This document shows, piece by piece, positions 31,941 through 39,914 of a stretch of 64,000 nt of DNA. This DNA comes from Streptomyces umbrinus. Its GTDB lineage: Bacteria; Actinomycetota; Actinomycetes; Streptomycetales; Streptomycetaceae. The stretch is taken from positions 6,014,001-6,078,000 of the forward strand of contig NZ_JAUSZI010000002.1 in NCBI RefSeq assembly GCF_030817415.1. The letters run 5' to 3'. A model generated the notes under the pieces. It was not told where the DNA came from. It saw only the letters and a list, made by a program, of their open reading frames with translations, and did no database searches. Numbering within the stretch: position 1 is the stretch's first letter; each line of letters begins with the position of its first letter. The translations under genes were made by a program, and so were the position numbers.

Positions 31941-33710
31941 TCAGATCTGCGTCAGTGCCCAGAACCCGACCGCGAAGCAGGCCAGCGCGAGCATGAGCAC
32001 GGGAACCGCCACCATCGCGGGCGGTCCGGGCCGCCGCTGCGCCCGCCTCGCGCGATGCCGTGCAACGGGCTGTGGCTGAGGTGGAACCCGAACGTCTTGA
32101 GCGGTGTATGAAGCAGTAGAGGCGAATTCGTGCGGCTGGGGCGGCGACACGGGGGTCGTGGCCGGGGGGTGAGCGGCCGAGGGGTGCGGAGCCTGGGGGG
32201 AAAGCACGTGAGTGGGTTCGTACGGCAGCGACGGGGAGTACGCGGGGTTTGGGAGCGCGAGCGACGTGGGGGGAGTGGGTGGTTGCTCGGGCTGTGGTTG
32301 CGCCTGTCCCTGTGGATGGGGCCCTGGCTGGGAGTGAGGCCCTGGTTGGTGCCGCTGTACGGGAGAGGTGCTGGTCCGGGGCGGAGGCGGAGGCGGCAGG
32401 GGGAGGCCTCCGGTGTCCGACACCGCGGGGGACTGAGGGGGGACGGGCGCGGTCGAGGGCGGTGGTGGTACGTCGCCAGGGGTGGGACGGGGTGGTACGG
32501 CGCCGGTGTGGGGGTGGGGAGGAACTGCGCCTGCGGGAGGCATTGGAGAGACGGCACCTGTGCGTGTCTGGGGCCAGGCCGTATCTGTGTGGGCGTCTGG
32601 AGACACGCCGCCGGGGTGGGCCTCGGGAGATGTGCTCGGCTGGGGGGATGCGGCGCCTGTGGGGGGCTCTGACGGAGCGGTGCTCCCGGATTGCGGCGCA
32701 CGGCCCTCCGTGGCCGTCCGAGCGCCCGGAGACGCGGCACCGGACTGCTGCGACGGTGTCGAGGTGCCCGGGCCGTGCCGCTGAGGCGCGGTGTCGTGAG
32801 CCTGGGTGCCCTCGGACGCGGTGGTGGTCGTCAGAGGACCCTGCGGGCCGAACTCGGCCGGAAGCGGGCCGAGTTGGTCGAAGATCTCGATCAGCTCGTC
32901 GTCGGGGCCGGGCTCGGGGAGGAGCTCCCTGGCCGCGGCGAGCGCCTTGCGCGCCCCTGTGGCGGTGCGGAAGCGCGCCTGTGGGTCCGGTTGGAGCAGA
33001 GAGGCCACGATCTGCCACAGCGGCTCGGGAATCCCCTTCGGGGCGCCCGGTGTGCCATGGGCCGTGAAGTGGTCGACCAGCGCCTTGGCATCGGGTTTGG
33101 CGCCCTCCAGGAGGTAGAGGGCGACCAGGCCCACCGCGAAGAGGTCGGCGGGGAAGTCGGGCTCCGAGCCGAGCAGCTGCTCGGGCGCGAAGTAACCGGG
33201 CGTTCCCACCACGTAGTTGGTCTCCGTCAGGCGGGGCTCGCCCAGCCGCATCGAGATGCCGAAGTCGGACAGCCGCAGCCGCGGACGGCCCGTTCCGGTC
33301 GCCTCCAGGAGGATGTTGGCGGGCTTGATGTCACGGTGCACGACCCCCTCCGCGTGCACTGCGGCGAGCCCCGCCAGCAGTTGGTCGAGCAGGGTGCAGA
33401 CGAAGGCCGGCGGCAGGGGACCGTAGTCCCCGATCAGGTGGACCAGCGAACCGCCGCCGACGAGGTCCATGGTGAACAGGACCTTGTCGTCATCGGCGGC
33501 CCAGCTGGCGGGCGCGAGCACATTGGGGTGGTCGATCCGCAGTGCCTGTTCCCGCACGAAGCGCAGCAGCGAGTGCGCGTCGCTCTGCTGGAGCACCTTG
33601 GCGGCCACATACCGGCGCCGCCGGTGGTCCCAGGCGCGCCAGACCGCACCGACTCCCCCGCGTCCGATCGGGTCGACCAGTTCGTACCGGCCGGCGAAGA
33701 CCTCACCCAT
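31941..33710 (-). CDS. Transmembrane Ser/Thr protein kinase
   Basis: A 589-residue Hanks-type kinase. Gly-rich loop IGRGGVGAVW, catalytic Lys38 in YVAAKVL, catalytic loop VVHRDIKPANILL, DFG in LSDFGISMRL and the activation end GTPGYFAPEQ are all intact, so it should be active. After the kinase domain (about 270 residues) comes about 290 residues of Pro/Ser/Thr/Gln-rich sequence, then a C-terminal helix (VAVPVLMLALACFAVGFWAL) with almost nothing outside. Lack of an ectodomain separates it from PknB at 48118. Start ATG 33710. The HTH gene at 33842 lies upstream on the same strand with a 131-base gap. Confidence 0.92.
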   Translation of the reverse strand: MGEVFAGRYELVDPIGRGGVGAVWRAWDHRRRRYVAAKVLQQSDAHSLLRFVREQALRIDHPNVLAPASWAADDDKVLFTMDLVGGGSLVHLIGDYGPLPPAFVCTLLDQLLAGLAAVHAEGVVHRDIKPANILLEATGTGRPRLRLSDFGISMRLGEPRLTETNYVVGTPGYFAPEQLLGSEPDFPADLFAVGLVALYLLEGAKPDAKALVDHFTAHGTPGAPKGIPEPLWQIVASLLQPDPQARFRTATGARKALAAARELLPEPGPDDELIEIFDQLGPLPAEFGPQGPLTTTTASEGTQAHDTAPQRHGPGTSTPSQQSGAASPGARTATEGRAPQSGSTAPSEPPTGAASPQPSTSPEAHPGGVSPDAHTDTAWPQTRTGAVSPMPPAGAVPPHPHTGAVPPRPTPGDVPPPPSTAPVPPQSPAVSDTGGLPLPPPPPPRTSTSPVQRHQPGPHSQPGPHPQGQAQPQPEQPPTPPTSLALPNPAYSPSLPYEPTHVLSPQAPHPSAAHPPATTPVSPPQPHEFASTASYTAQDVRVPPQPQPVARHRARRAQRRPGPPAMVAVPVLMLALACFAVGFWALTQI

Positions 33711-33841
33711 GGTCGTGCGTCGCTCCCCCCTTCGGCGGTCGGTGCGGCGGTCCTTCCGAGGTGCCCGGCTGCCTGGCCTCCGGTGACCGTCAGGCCCAAC
33801 AGGACTGCGGTTACCGGGTGTTCGGCGGCCGGGCGATGTGC

Positions 33842-34393
33842 TCAGCTCTGGTGGGACTGGTAGTGGGCGACCGCGTCCGAGGTGCGGCCGGCTCCGTACA
33901 CCCGGAGGAACTCTGCCAGTTCCGGGTGGGTCGGGGCGAGAGTGTCGGCCGCCTCGATGATGTCCCCCGCGGCAGCGACCGAACGCAGCAGTGACTGGAT
34001 CTCGCGCACCACACGCTTGACCGTGGGTGCACCCCCCGAACTGGTCGTCGATTGCGTGGTGTTGCTGAGCACCGAGCCCCCTTGCGACTTCTTGATCTCG
34101 TCCATGCGCTCGGTGGCCTCGGCAGCGCTCACACTGCCGTCCGCCACCTGTCCCGCCAGGTCCTGCAGCAGTTGTACGCGCTGGACCACCGCGGGGTTCC
34201 CGATCTTGGCGCGCTGGCCGCTCATCAGCTGCGACAGCATGGGCGCCGACAGGCCGAGCACTCCGGCGAGGCGGGCCTGATTGAGCCCCAGGTCATCTAT
34301 GAGCCTACGGAAGAGCGCCCCCAACGGCTCTCCGTACCAGTTCCGCTGCAGCTCCCGGGCTCTTGCGGTTGCTTCCTGCTGTGCGGCGTCCAT
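33842..34393 (-). CDS. Helix-turn-helix DNA-binding protein
   Basis: A 183-residue regulator. An XRE-like HTH is visible at residues about 35-65: DLGLNQARLAGVLGLSAPML followed by SQLMSGQRAKI. The remainder has a helical region (AEATERMDEIKKSQGG), a Thr/Ser linker and a C-terminal helical segment (EFLRVYGAGRTSDAVAHYQ). Starts at ATG 34393. Position next to a kinase gene and before tRNA-Ala is conserved in Streptomyces as far as I recall. Target genes are unknown. Confidence 0.85.
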   Translation of the reverse strand: MDAAQQEATARARELQRNWYGEPLGALFRRLIDDLGLNQARLAGVLGLSAPMLSQLMSGQRAKIGNPAVVQRVQLLQDLAGQVADGSVSAAEATERMDEIKKSQGGSVLSNTTQSTTSSGGAPTVKRVVREIQSLLRSVAAAGDIIEAADTLAPTHPELAEFLRVYGAGRTSDAVAHYQSHQS

Positions 34394-34575
34394 TCGCGTC
34401 TCCCCATCGCTTCCCCAAGTACCGTGGTTCGCTGTAGCGAACCACGTCGAGCATCTTACGGAGAGTGGTCGTTCGCGGGGACCCCCAATCTTTTTGCGGG
34501 ATACCCGGGGTGACCCGGTACTCTGGTCTGCGGCGCTGCTCAGAAGGGGATCCTTCTGGCGGATGCCTCTCTTCC

Positions 34576-34648
34576 GGGGCCTTAGCTCAGTTGGTAGAGC
34601 GCTGTCTTTGCATGGCAGATGTCAGGGGTTCGACTCCCCTAGGCTCCA
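34576..34648 (+). tRNA. tRNA-Ala (TGC)
   Basis: A 73-base cloverleaf: acceptor GGGGCCT pairs with AGGCTCC, D-arm AGCTCAGTTGGTAGAGC, anticodon loop TTTGCAT with TGC, T-arm GGGGTTCGACTCCCC. CCA is not encoded. Confidence 0.98.
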
Positions 34649-34655
34649 CACGAAG

Positions 34656-34697
34656 AACCCCCTCCGACCCGCGTATTCGCAGGTCGGAGGGGGTTTT
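34656..34697 (+). terminator. Terminator after tRNA-Ala
   Basis: AACCCCCTCCGACC / GGTCGGAGGGGGTT with an inner GCG/CGC stem in the loop, followed by TTTT. Confidence 0.85.
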
Positions 34698-34977
34698 CTC
34701 ATGCCGTGGTGCGTGCGGGCGGGGAGGTTCGGATCTGGGTCCGGGGGGACTCCTGGGGTGTCCCGGCCGTCCCGGGGTGGCGTTGTGGGCACCGCCTGCC
34801 ATCGACCGTCGAGCCGTTCGGTATCGCGTCCCTCAGGGGCGGTTCCACGCCGCGGTGGGCTCTTCAACGGGTGTGAGGTGGCAGGGAATTGCCCGTCTGT
34901 CCTGTAGTGACGTGGCCTTGTCAAGCTCGTCGGCCCTGCCCTCCTTGAGCGCCGGAGCGCCACAGGGGGTGTGCGCG

Positions 34978-34991
34978 GTGACGTGCGTCAC
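34978..34991. promoter_or_regulatory. Crp/FNR-like palindromic operator candidate
   Basis: GTGACGTGCGTCAC, perfect 6-bp arms around TG. It fits the GTG-N6-GNCAC pattern reported for Streptomyces Crp. It lies about 320 bases before the small ORF that leads the sigma operon. Confidence 0.4.
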
Positions 34992-35200
34992 AAGGCGACA
35001 GTGATGATGTTTGCGATTGTTTGCGCAAAGAGATGCCCGGTTCGGGGGCGATGCGGTCGCTGCGCAGGTCGCTGAGGTGGCGTGAGGGTGGCGCGTAGAA
35101 GTCGTGAAGGCTTGTGTGAGCTGCTGTGAACGAAGATACGTAATCAGAACACTGCGCTCCGTTAAGAAAGTCTGTGCGGGTGTTGCACACCTGGCCCGTT

Positions 35201-35228
35201 GCAAACGTCATCGTGAACGGAGGGCGTA
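35201..35228 (+). promoter_or_regulatory. Candidate ECF-type promoter
   Basis: GCAAAC (35201-35206) and CGTA (35225-35228) are separated by 18 bases, the same geometry as the candidate before sigM. Possible autoregulation by the sigma factor encoded at 35457. Confidence 0.3.
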
Positions 35229-35301
35229 AAACAGGCGCCCTCCCGAGGCCGCCAGGAACGCCACGAGGCCTCGCCTTCTGTAAGGAGAGGCAAAACCGCA
35301 C

Positions 35302-35460
35302 GTGAATCTGGACGTTGCCGACGATGTGATCCTGGCGGTGCTCGCCCTGCGGGTGCTCGGCCGTGACGTGCTCGGTCTGCTGCGCCGCGTGGCCGCGGCC
35401 GGAGTTCGGGCCGGCATCGGCGAGATGCGGCGCGAGAGCGGTACGGAGGGACAGACGTGA
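35302..35460 (+). CDS. Small 52-residue protein coupled to ECF sigma factor
   Basis: Starts at GTG 35302, 11 bases after the strong ribosome site AAGGAGAGG. The sequence begins VNLDVADDVILAVLALRVL and continues GRDVLGLLRRVAAAGVRAG, ending ESGTEGQT. It is strongly helical with a hydrophobic first half and an amphipathic Arg/Ala second half, without a clear membrane anchor. Its TGA overlaps the GTG of the sigma gene (GTGA, 35457-35460), implying translational coupling. Codon use is GC-rich in third positions, supporting coding. No family was recognised; it might modulate the sigma factor or act as a leader peptide. Confidence 0.6.
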   Translation: MNLDVADDVILAVLALRVLGRDVLGLLRRVAAAGVRAGIGEMRRESGTEGQT

Positions 35461-36107
35461 GCCAGGAACTTCCCCGAACCGCGACCGGCGCCCGGCCGAT
35501 GAGGAAACTGCCGCTGGATTTCGAGGCATTCCACCGGATGTACCGGCCGATCTACGTCCACTGGGCGGAGATCCGGCTGGGCAGCAGGGCCGATGCCGAG
35601 GAGGCCGTCGACGCGGCCTTCGAGAAGTTGCTCAGGGCCTGGTCCACCGTCCTGACGAAGGAGAACCCGACCGCGTACGCCTGGCGCGTGCTCAGGCACA
35701 CCACCATCGACTTCTCCAGGGCCCGGGACCGCCGCCCCGCCCTCATCGGCGAGGCCGCCTTCGAGACAGTGGCGCTCAGTCAGGCGGTCGACCCCATAGG
35801 CCAGTTCGAGGAGAGCCTCAGCCTCTACGAGGCGATCGGACAGCTTCCCCCACGTCAGATGGACGTCATGCTCCTGCAGTTCGGCCAGGGCTTCACCGTG
35901 GAGGAGGTGGCGGCCGCGCTCGGGATCACCCCGGCAGGCGTACGTTCCACCGTCCGCCACGCCAGGCGACGGCTGGAGCACGCGTACGGGGTCAAGAGGC
36001 GACTTGAGGCCACGCGGTCTGAGAGCCCCGCACAGGGCGAGGGCGAACGCGATGACTTCGCGCGGAGCGGGAGCGAGGAAGGGCATGCCGATGACATCGC
36101 ACATTGA
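35457..36107 (+). CDS. ECF-like RNA polymerase sigma factor
   Basis: A 216-residue sigma-70 family protein. Region 2 is visible as FEAFHRMYRPIYVHWAEIRL, then DAEEAVDAAFEKLLRAWSTV; region 4 as LPPRQMDVMLLQFGQGFTVE and ALGITPAGVRSTVRHARRRL. A charged tail of about 40 residues follows. Start GTG 35457 is coupled to the upstream 52-residue ORF, and its stop lies 17 bases inside the next gene. No typical anti-sigma factor (zinc finger plus membrane helix) is adjacent; the partner at 36091 is a different kind of protein. Confidence 0.88.
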   Translation: MSQELPRTATGARPMRKLPLDFEAFHRMYRPIYVHWAEIRLGSRADAEEAVDAAFEKLLRAWSTVLTKENPTAYAWRVLRHTTIDFSRARDRRPALIGEAAFETVALSQAVDPIGQFEESLSLYEAIGQLPPRQMDVMLLQFGQGFTVEEVAAALGITPAGVRSTVRHARRRLEHAYGVKRRLEATRSESPAQGEGERDDFARSGSEEGHADDIAH

Positions 36108-37026
36108 CGAGCTGCTCGCCCGCGCCAGGCTGCGCCGCGAGCCCTACACCGCGGCGGACATCGACGCGGCCGCCGCCCGCCTGGCCACCCGAGCGGCGGT
36201 TCGGTGCGACGCACCCGAGGAACCCCACTGCCCCACGCCCCCTACCCACAACGCCTCCGCGCCTGCCGACACAGACCTGGCCGGTGCGAGCGTCCTCGGC
36301 AAGAACCCGGTCGGGAGAGGTGCAGCCGACGGGACCCCGGCCGACGAACACTCTCCAGGCAGAGGACAGGCCCGCGAGGGGTCGGTGGACGAAAGCTCCG
36401 CCGCAGACGATCTCCAGACCCTCTGCGAGACCGTGATCACCCACACCGGAGCCCTCGCCGACCTCCGGATCTTTCTCGCCCGGGCACTTCCCGAACCGTC
36501 CGGGGCCCGCGTTCTGGGGTGCATGCTGCAACTCTCCGAGCGCGAGGAGTCAGCCCGTTTCTGGTGGCAGTACGCCGCAGGGGCCGGCGACCCCGCCGCC
36601 AGCTACTGCCTCTATCTGCACCACCGGGCCCTGGGCGAGCACGGAGCCGCCGACTGGTGGCACACCCAGCACACCCAGACCGACGTCGTCGCCGACGCGG
36701 AGGCCGGACCCGAGGTCGAGATCACCACCACGCTGCGCATCCTCCGCGCGCTCAAGCCGGACGACGCACCCGTGCCCGAACCGGTCAACGCCGTCCTGCA
36801 CTACGTGCCCGCGGCCGTCGCCTTCGTGGACGACGACCTGGACCTTCCCCTCCCCGACCCCGACTTCACCGACCGCATCAGGGCTCTCACGGCCACGGCC
36901 CCTGTCTCCTCGACTCCGACCGCACCGGTGGTCGGCGGTTCGGCGGAAGCACCCCGCCGCACCCGCAAGCACAAGCCTCTGCCGGAACGCAGGCGCCCGC
37001 GCCGCACCGCGACCGGCTCCACGTAA
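36091..37026 (+). CDS. Unknown protein co-transcribed with ECF sigma factor
   Basis: A 311-residue protein. ATG 36091 has AGGAAGGG seven bases upstream, better placed than ATG 36085. The N-terminus is helical (MTSHIDELLARARLRREPYT, then DIDAAAARLATRAA), followed by a disordered Pro/Asp-rich stretch. A central helical region (QTLCETVITHTGALADLRIF; LSEREESARFWWQYAAGAGD; AASYCLYLHHRALGEHGAAD) looks like TPR/Sel1-type repeats. The C-terminus is very basic (RKHKPLPERRRPRRT). There is no membrane helix or signal peptide. Overlap with the sigma gene suggests a cytoplasmic modulator or effector of that sigma factor; this is inference. Confidence 0.75.
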   Translation: MTSHIDELLARARLRREPYTAADIDAAAARLATRAAVRCDAPEEPHCPTPPTHNASAPADTDLAGASVLGKNPVGRGAADGTPADEHSPGRGQAREGSVDESSAADDLQTLCETVITHTGALADLRIFLARALPEPSGARVLGCMLQLSEREESARFWWQYAAGAGDPAASYCLYLHHRALGEHGAADWWHTQHTQTDVVADAEAGPEVEITTTLRILRALKPDDAPVPEPVNAVLHYVPAAVAFVDDDLDLPLPDPDFTDRIRALTATAPVSSTPTAPVVGGSAEAPRRTRKHKPLPERRRPRRTATGST

Positions 37027-37080
37027 AGCCCGGCTCCACGCGAGCCCGGCCTCACGCGATGCCGGTTTCACGACAGGCCG

Positions 37081-37094
37081 GTTTCACGTGAAAC
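37081..37094. promoter_or_regulatory. parS site, perfect 14-mer
   Basis: GTTTCACGTGAAAC in the convergent gap between the gene at 36091 and the DUF5324 gene. A second near-copy lies 13 bases further on. Confidence 0.92.
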
Positions 37095-37107
37095 AGGACC
37101 GGAGCTG

Positions 37108-37121
37108 GTTCCACGTGAAAC
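37108..37121. promoter_or_regulatory. parS-like site with one mismatch
   Basis: GTTCCACGTGAAAC, one base from consensus; start-to-start distance to the perfect site is 27 bases. Confidence 0.7.
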
Positions 37122-37182
37122 ATCGTGGGGGCAGGAGGCACCGGTGCCTCCTGCCCCCACGATGTGATGTCCTACGGCCGCG

Positions 37183-37896
37183 TCAGCCGCGGTCCTTGTG
37201 CTCCGCGGCCTCCGCCTCGGCCTGCTTGGCCTGGACCTCGGGGTCGAGTTCGTCCTGGGCGTTGCCGTCGACCGAGGTCAGGTGGCCGCCCTCCGGGACC
37301 TCCGTGGCGGCGGGCGGTTCGACCAGCCAGTCGGGGTTGGCCTGCTTGTCCCACCACTTCCAGGCGGCGAAGGCGCCACCGGCCAGGATGCCCAGCACGG
37401 CGAGGCCCTTGGCGAGGCGGCCGACCCTGGCCCGCCGCTCCTGCTTACGGACCAGCTTCTCCACCTGCTTGGCCGAGACCTGACCGCGCAGCGCGGCCAG
37501 AGCCGCCACGCTGCGGGACGTGGCCTCATCGCGAACGGGGCCGGCCGCGACCCTGGCCTGCTCGATCCTCGGCCGGGAGTAGTCCGCCGCCTGCCGCGCG
37601 GCCTTGCGGGTGCGGACCGCTGCCTCGTGGGCGGCCTGGTCGACCTTCGGCGGCACATGCGTCCGCGCCTGCTCAAGACGCGGGGCGAGATGGGCGTCGT
37701 ACTGCGTGCGTGCCTGTTCAGCGGCCTGGAGCGCGGCGGCCGACACCTTCGGCGCGAGCTTGACGCGTGCTTCGTGCGCATACTGCGTGGCGCGGTCCCT
37801 GGTCGTGTCGGCGTAGGGCGCCACCACTTCCGCGGCGTGCCGCACGCTGTCCTTTGCCGACTCGGCCGCTGCGCGCACGCTGTCCTTGCGGGTCAC
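37183..37896 (-). CDS. DUF5324 family protein
   Basis: A 237-residue protein. A long Ala/Arg/Lys-rich helical region (residues 1-165: TRKDSVRAAAESAKDSVRHA, then EVVAPYADTTRDRATQYAHE) with heptad-like periodicity suggests coiled coils. One membrane helix follows (LAKGLAVLGILAGGAFAAWK, about 162-181) and an acidic C-terminus outside or at the surface. The opening is typical of the Streptomyces DUF5324 family, whose role is unknown. ATG? the start codon is GTG at 37896 after GAGGAGGATCCC. Confidence 0.85.
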   Translation of the reverse strand: MTRKDSVRAAAESAKDSVRHAAEVVAPYADTTRDRATQYAHEARVKLAPKVSAAALQAAEQARTQYDAHLAPRLEQARTHVPPKVDQAAHEAAVRTRKAARQAADYSRPRIEQARVAAGPVRDEATSRSVAALAALRGQVSAKQVEKLVRKQERRARVGRLAKGLAVLGILAGGAFAAWKWWDKQANPDWLVEPPAATEVPEGGHLTSVDGNAQDELDPEVQAKQAEAEAAEHKDRG

Positions 37897-38234
37897 GGGA
37901 TCCTCCTCCTCGGTGGCGTACTTGGGGGCTTGGGGCCATCCCCCAGCAAGTCACAGTTCACCTTTCCACCCTTATCCGGATCATGCCTGCCGGAGAGCTC
38001 CGGGGCATGCGAGGGCGGGCATCCGGGTCATGAGAGCCGACTCCGGGCGTACTCGGGGCAATAACTGATCAATACGGTGCAACGGGAGCTTGCCACGACA
38101 ATGTCACGGATCCCCGTACTGTGCGCTGGTTTGGTGCGAAGCGGTTGAAGCGGTCCGGAGCGGCGGTGACGCAAGACGAGGGGCGCGGTCCGTGCGAGGA
38201 TCGGGGAGTCACAAAGGACAACGGAAGGCAGATC
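37897..38234. promoter_or_regulatory. Divergent promoter region between DUF5324 and cyclophilin genes
   Basis: 338 bases. The only clear element is the cyclophilin ribosome site GGAAGG near 38223. TTGCCACGACAATGTCACGGATCCCCGTACTG (38090-38121) may hold a promoter, not defined. Confidence 0.35.
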
Positions 38235-38762
38235 GTGGCTGAGCAGCTTTACGCCACCCTGAAGACCAATCACGGCGACATCGAAGTGCGGCTCCTGCCG
38301 AACCACGCGCCCAAGACGGTCCGGAACTTCGTCGAGCTCGCCAAGGGCGAGCGTGAGTGGACCAACCCGGCCACGGGTGCGAAGTCCACGGACAAGCTCT
38401 ACGACGGCACGGTCTTCCACCGGGTGATCAGCGGATTCATGATTCAGGGCGGCGACCCGCTGGGCAACGGCACCGGCGGTCCCGGCTACGAGTTCGAGGA
38501 CGAGTTCCACCCCGACCTCGGCTTCGACAAGCCGTACCTGCTGGCCATGGCGAACGCCGGCCCGGGCACCAACGGCTCCCAGTTCTTCATCACCGTCTCC
38601 CCGACGGCCTGGCTGACCCGCAAGCACACCATCTTCGGTGAGGTGAGCGACGGGGCCAGCCAGAAGGTCGTGGACGCCATCGCCTCCGCGCAGACCAACC
38701 CGCGCACCGACCGCCCGGTCAGCGACGTGGTCATCGAGTCGGTCGTCATCGAGACCCGCTGA
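38235..38762 (+). CDS. Peptidyl-prolyl cis-trans isomerase, cyclophilin type
   Basis: A 175-residue cytoplasmic foldase. The cyclophilin catalytic segment is FHRVISGFMIQGGDP (Arg and Phe active-site residues), followed by MANAGPGTNGSQFFITV and the substrate Trp/His region WLTRKHTIFGEV. GTG 38235 follows GGAAGGCAGATC. The equivalent mycobacterial gene (ppiA) has the same neighbourhood near crgA and the rhomboid gene. Confidence 0.95.
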   Translation: MAEQLYATLKTNHGDIEVRLLPNHAPKTVRNFVELAKGEREWTNPATGAKSTDKLYDGTVFHRVISGFMIQGGDPLGNGTGGPGYEFEDEFHPDLGFDKPYLLAMANAGPGTNGSQFFITVSPTAWLTRKHTIFGEVSDGASQKVVDAIASAQTNPRTDRPVSDVVIESVVIETR

Positions 38763-38830
38763 ACCGAGGCTCCCGGAGGGAATCGAGGCCCTCGGAGGAA
38801 ACCGAGAGAGGCCTCCCGCAGGGAACCAAA

Positions 38831-38862
38831 CGCCCCGCCCATCCGTAAGGATGAGCGGGGCG
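38831..38862 (+). terminator. Terminator between cyclophilin and rhomboid genes
   Basis: CGCCCCGCCCATCC / GGATGAGCGGGGCG, near-perfect stem with loop GTAA. Confidence 0.75.
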
Positions 38863-38905
38863 GTGCGTTGCGTACCAAATGCGTACAGAGGATGAGGGGA
38901 TCCCG

Positions 38906-39802
38906 ATGGACCAGGCGCCAGGCAGCCCGCAGGAACCACAGGGTGCCGCGAGCCTGCCCACCTGTTACCGGCACCCGGACCGGGAGACCGGTGTCCGCTG
39001 TACGCGCTGCGAGCGTCCCATCTGCCCCGAGTGCATGATCAGCGCCTCCGTCGGCTTCCAGTGCCCGGAATGCGTGCGGAACGGTTCCGGCACGGGTCAT
39101 GCCCCCGACGCCGCCCAGCCCCGCACCCTCGCCGGCGGCACGGTCGCCGCGGATCCCCGGCTGATCACCAAGATTCTCGTCGGGCTCAATCTCGCCGTCT
39201 TCCTGGTCCAGCTCTCCGTGGGCGACCGCTTCACCGACAGCTTCGACCTCATCGGCCGGGCCTTTGTGCCGATCCTCGGAAGCGTCGAGGGCGTCGCCGA
39301 GGGCCAGTGGTACCGGATGGTCACGGCGATGTTCCTGCACGGCAGCTATATCCACATCGCCTTCAACATGCTCAGTCTGTGGTGGATCGGCGGCCCCCTG
39401 GAGGCGGCCCTCGGCCGCGCCCGCTACATCGCCCTGTACGCGGTGTCCGGCCTCGCCGGCAGTGCGCTCACTTATCTGATCGCCGAGCCGAACCAGCCGT
39501 CGCTCGGTGCCTCCGGCGCGATCTTCGGCCTGTTCGGTGCGACCGCCATCCTCATGCGGCGGCTCAACTACGACATGCGCCCGGTGATCGCCTTGCTGGT
39601 GATCAACCTGATCTTCACCTTCGGGTGGAGCAACATCGCCTGGGAGGCCCACATCGGCGGCCTCGTCGGCGGTGTGGTGATCGGCTACGCGATGGTGCAC
39701 GCGCCCCGCGAGCGGCGGGCCCTGATCCAGTACGGCGTGTGCGCGCTGGTGCTGATCGCGGTTGTGGTCATGACACTGGTGAGGACCGGCCAGCTCACCT
39801 GA
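38906..39802 (+). CDS. Rhomboid family intramembrane serine protease with N-terminal zinc-binding domain
   Basis: A 298-residue membrane protein. Residues about 20-60 form a Cys/His-rich zinc-binding segment (CYRHPDRETGVRC, CPECMIS, CPECVRN). Six or more membrane helices follow. The catalytic serine lies in SLGASGAIFGLFGA (about residue 205) and the catalytic histidine in EAHIGGLVGG (about 250), with the conserved HGSYIHIAFNML loop. It should cleave membrane proteins; substrates are unknown. ATG 38906 is five bases after AGGGGA. Confidence 0.93.
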   Translation: MDQAPGSPQEPQGAASLPTCYRHPDRETGVRCTRCERPICPECMISASVGFQCPECVRNGSGTGHAPDAAQPRTLAGGTVAADPRLITKILVGLNLAVFLVQLSVGDRFTDSFDLIGRAFVPILGSVEGVAEGQWYRMVTAMFLHGSYIHIAFNMLSLWWIGGPLEAALGRARYIALYAVSGLAGSALTYLIAEPNQPSLGASGAIFGLFGATAILMRRLNYDMRPVIALLVINLIFTFGWSNIAWEAHIGGLVGGVVIGYAMVHAPRERRALIQYGVCALVLIAVVVMTLVRTGQLT

Positions 39803-39914
39803 GCCGAGCTGCCGGGCCCACCCGAGCCGAAGGGCCCGGCCCACCTGAGCCGAACCAGTCGACCCGTCCGAAAGTCAAGTCCCGACCCGCCTGGGAATCC
39901 CGCGCGAGCCCACG

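Larger units (their letters stand above)
34698..35301. promoter_or_regulatory. Long upstream region of the second ECF sigma operon
   Basis: About 600 bases with no convincing gene. It contains a Crp-like palindrome (34978-34991), a direct repeat TGTTTGCGATTGTTTGCGC ending in the palindrome TTTGCGCAAA (about 35009-35029), and an ECF-type promoter candidate at 35201-35228. Confidence 0.5.
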
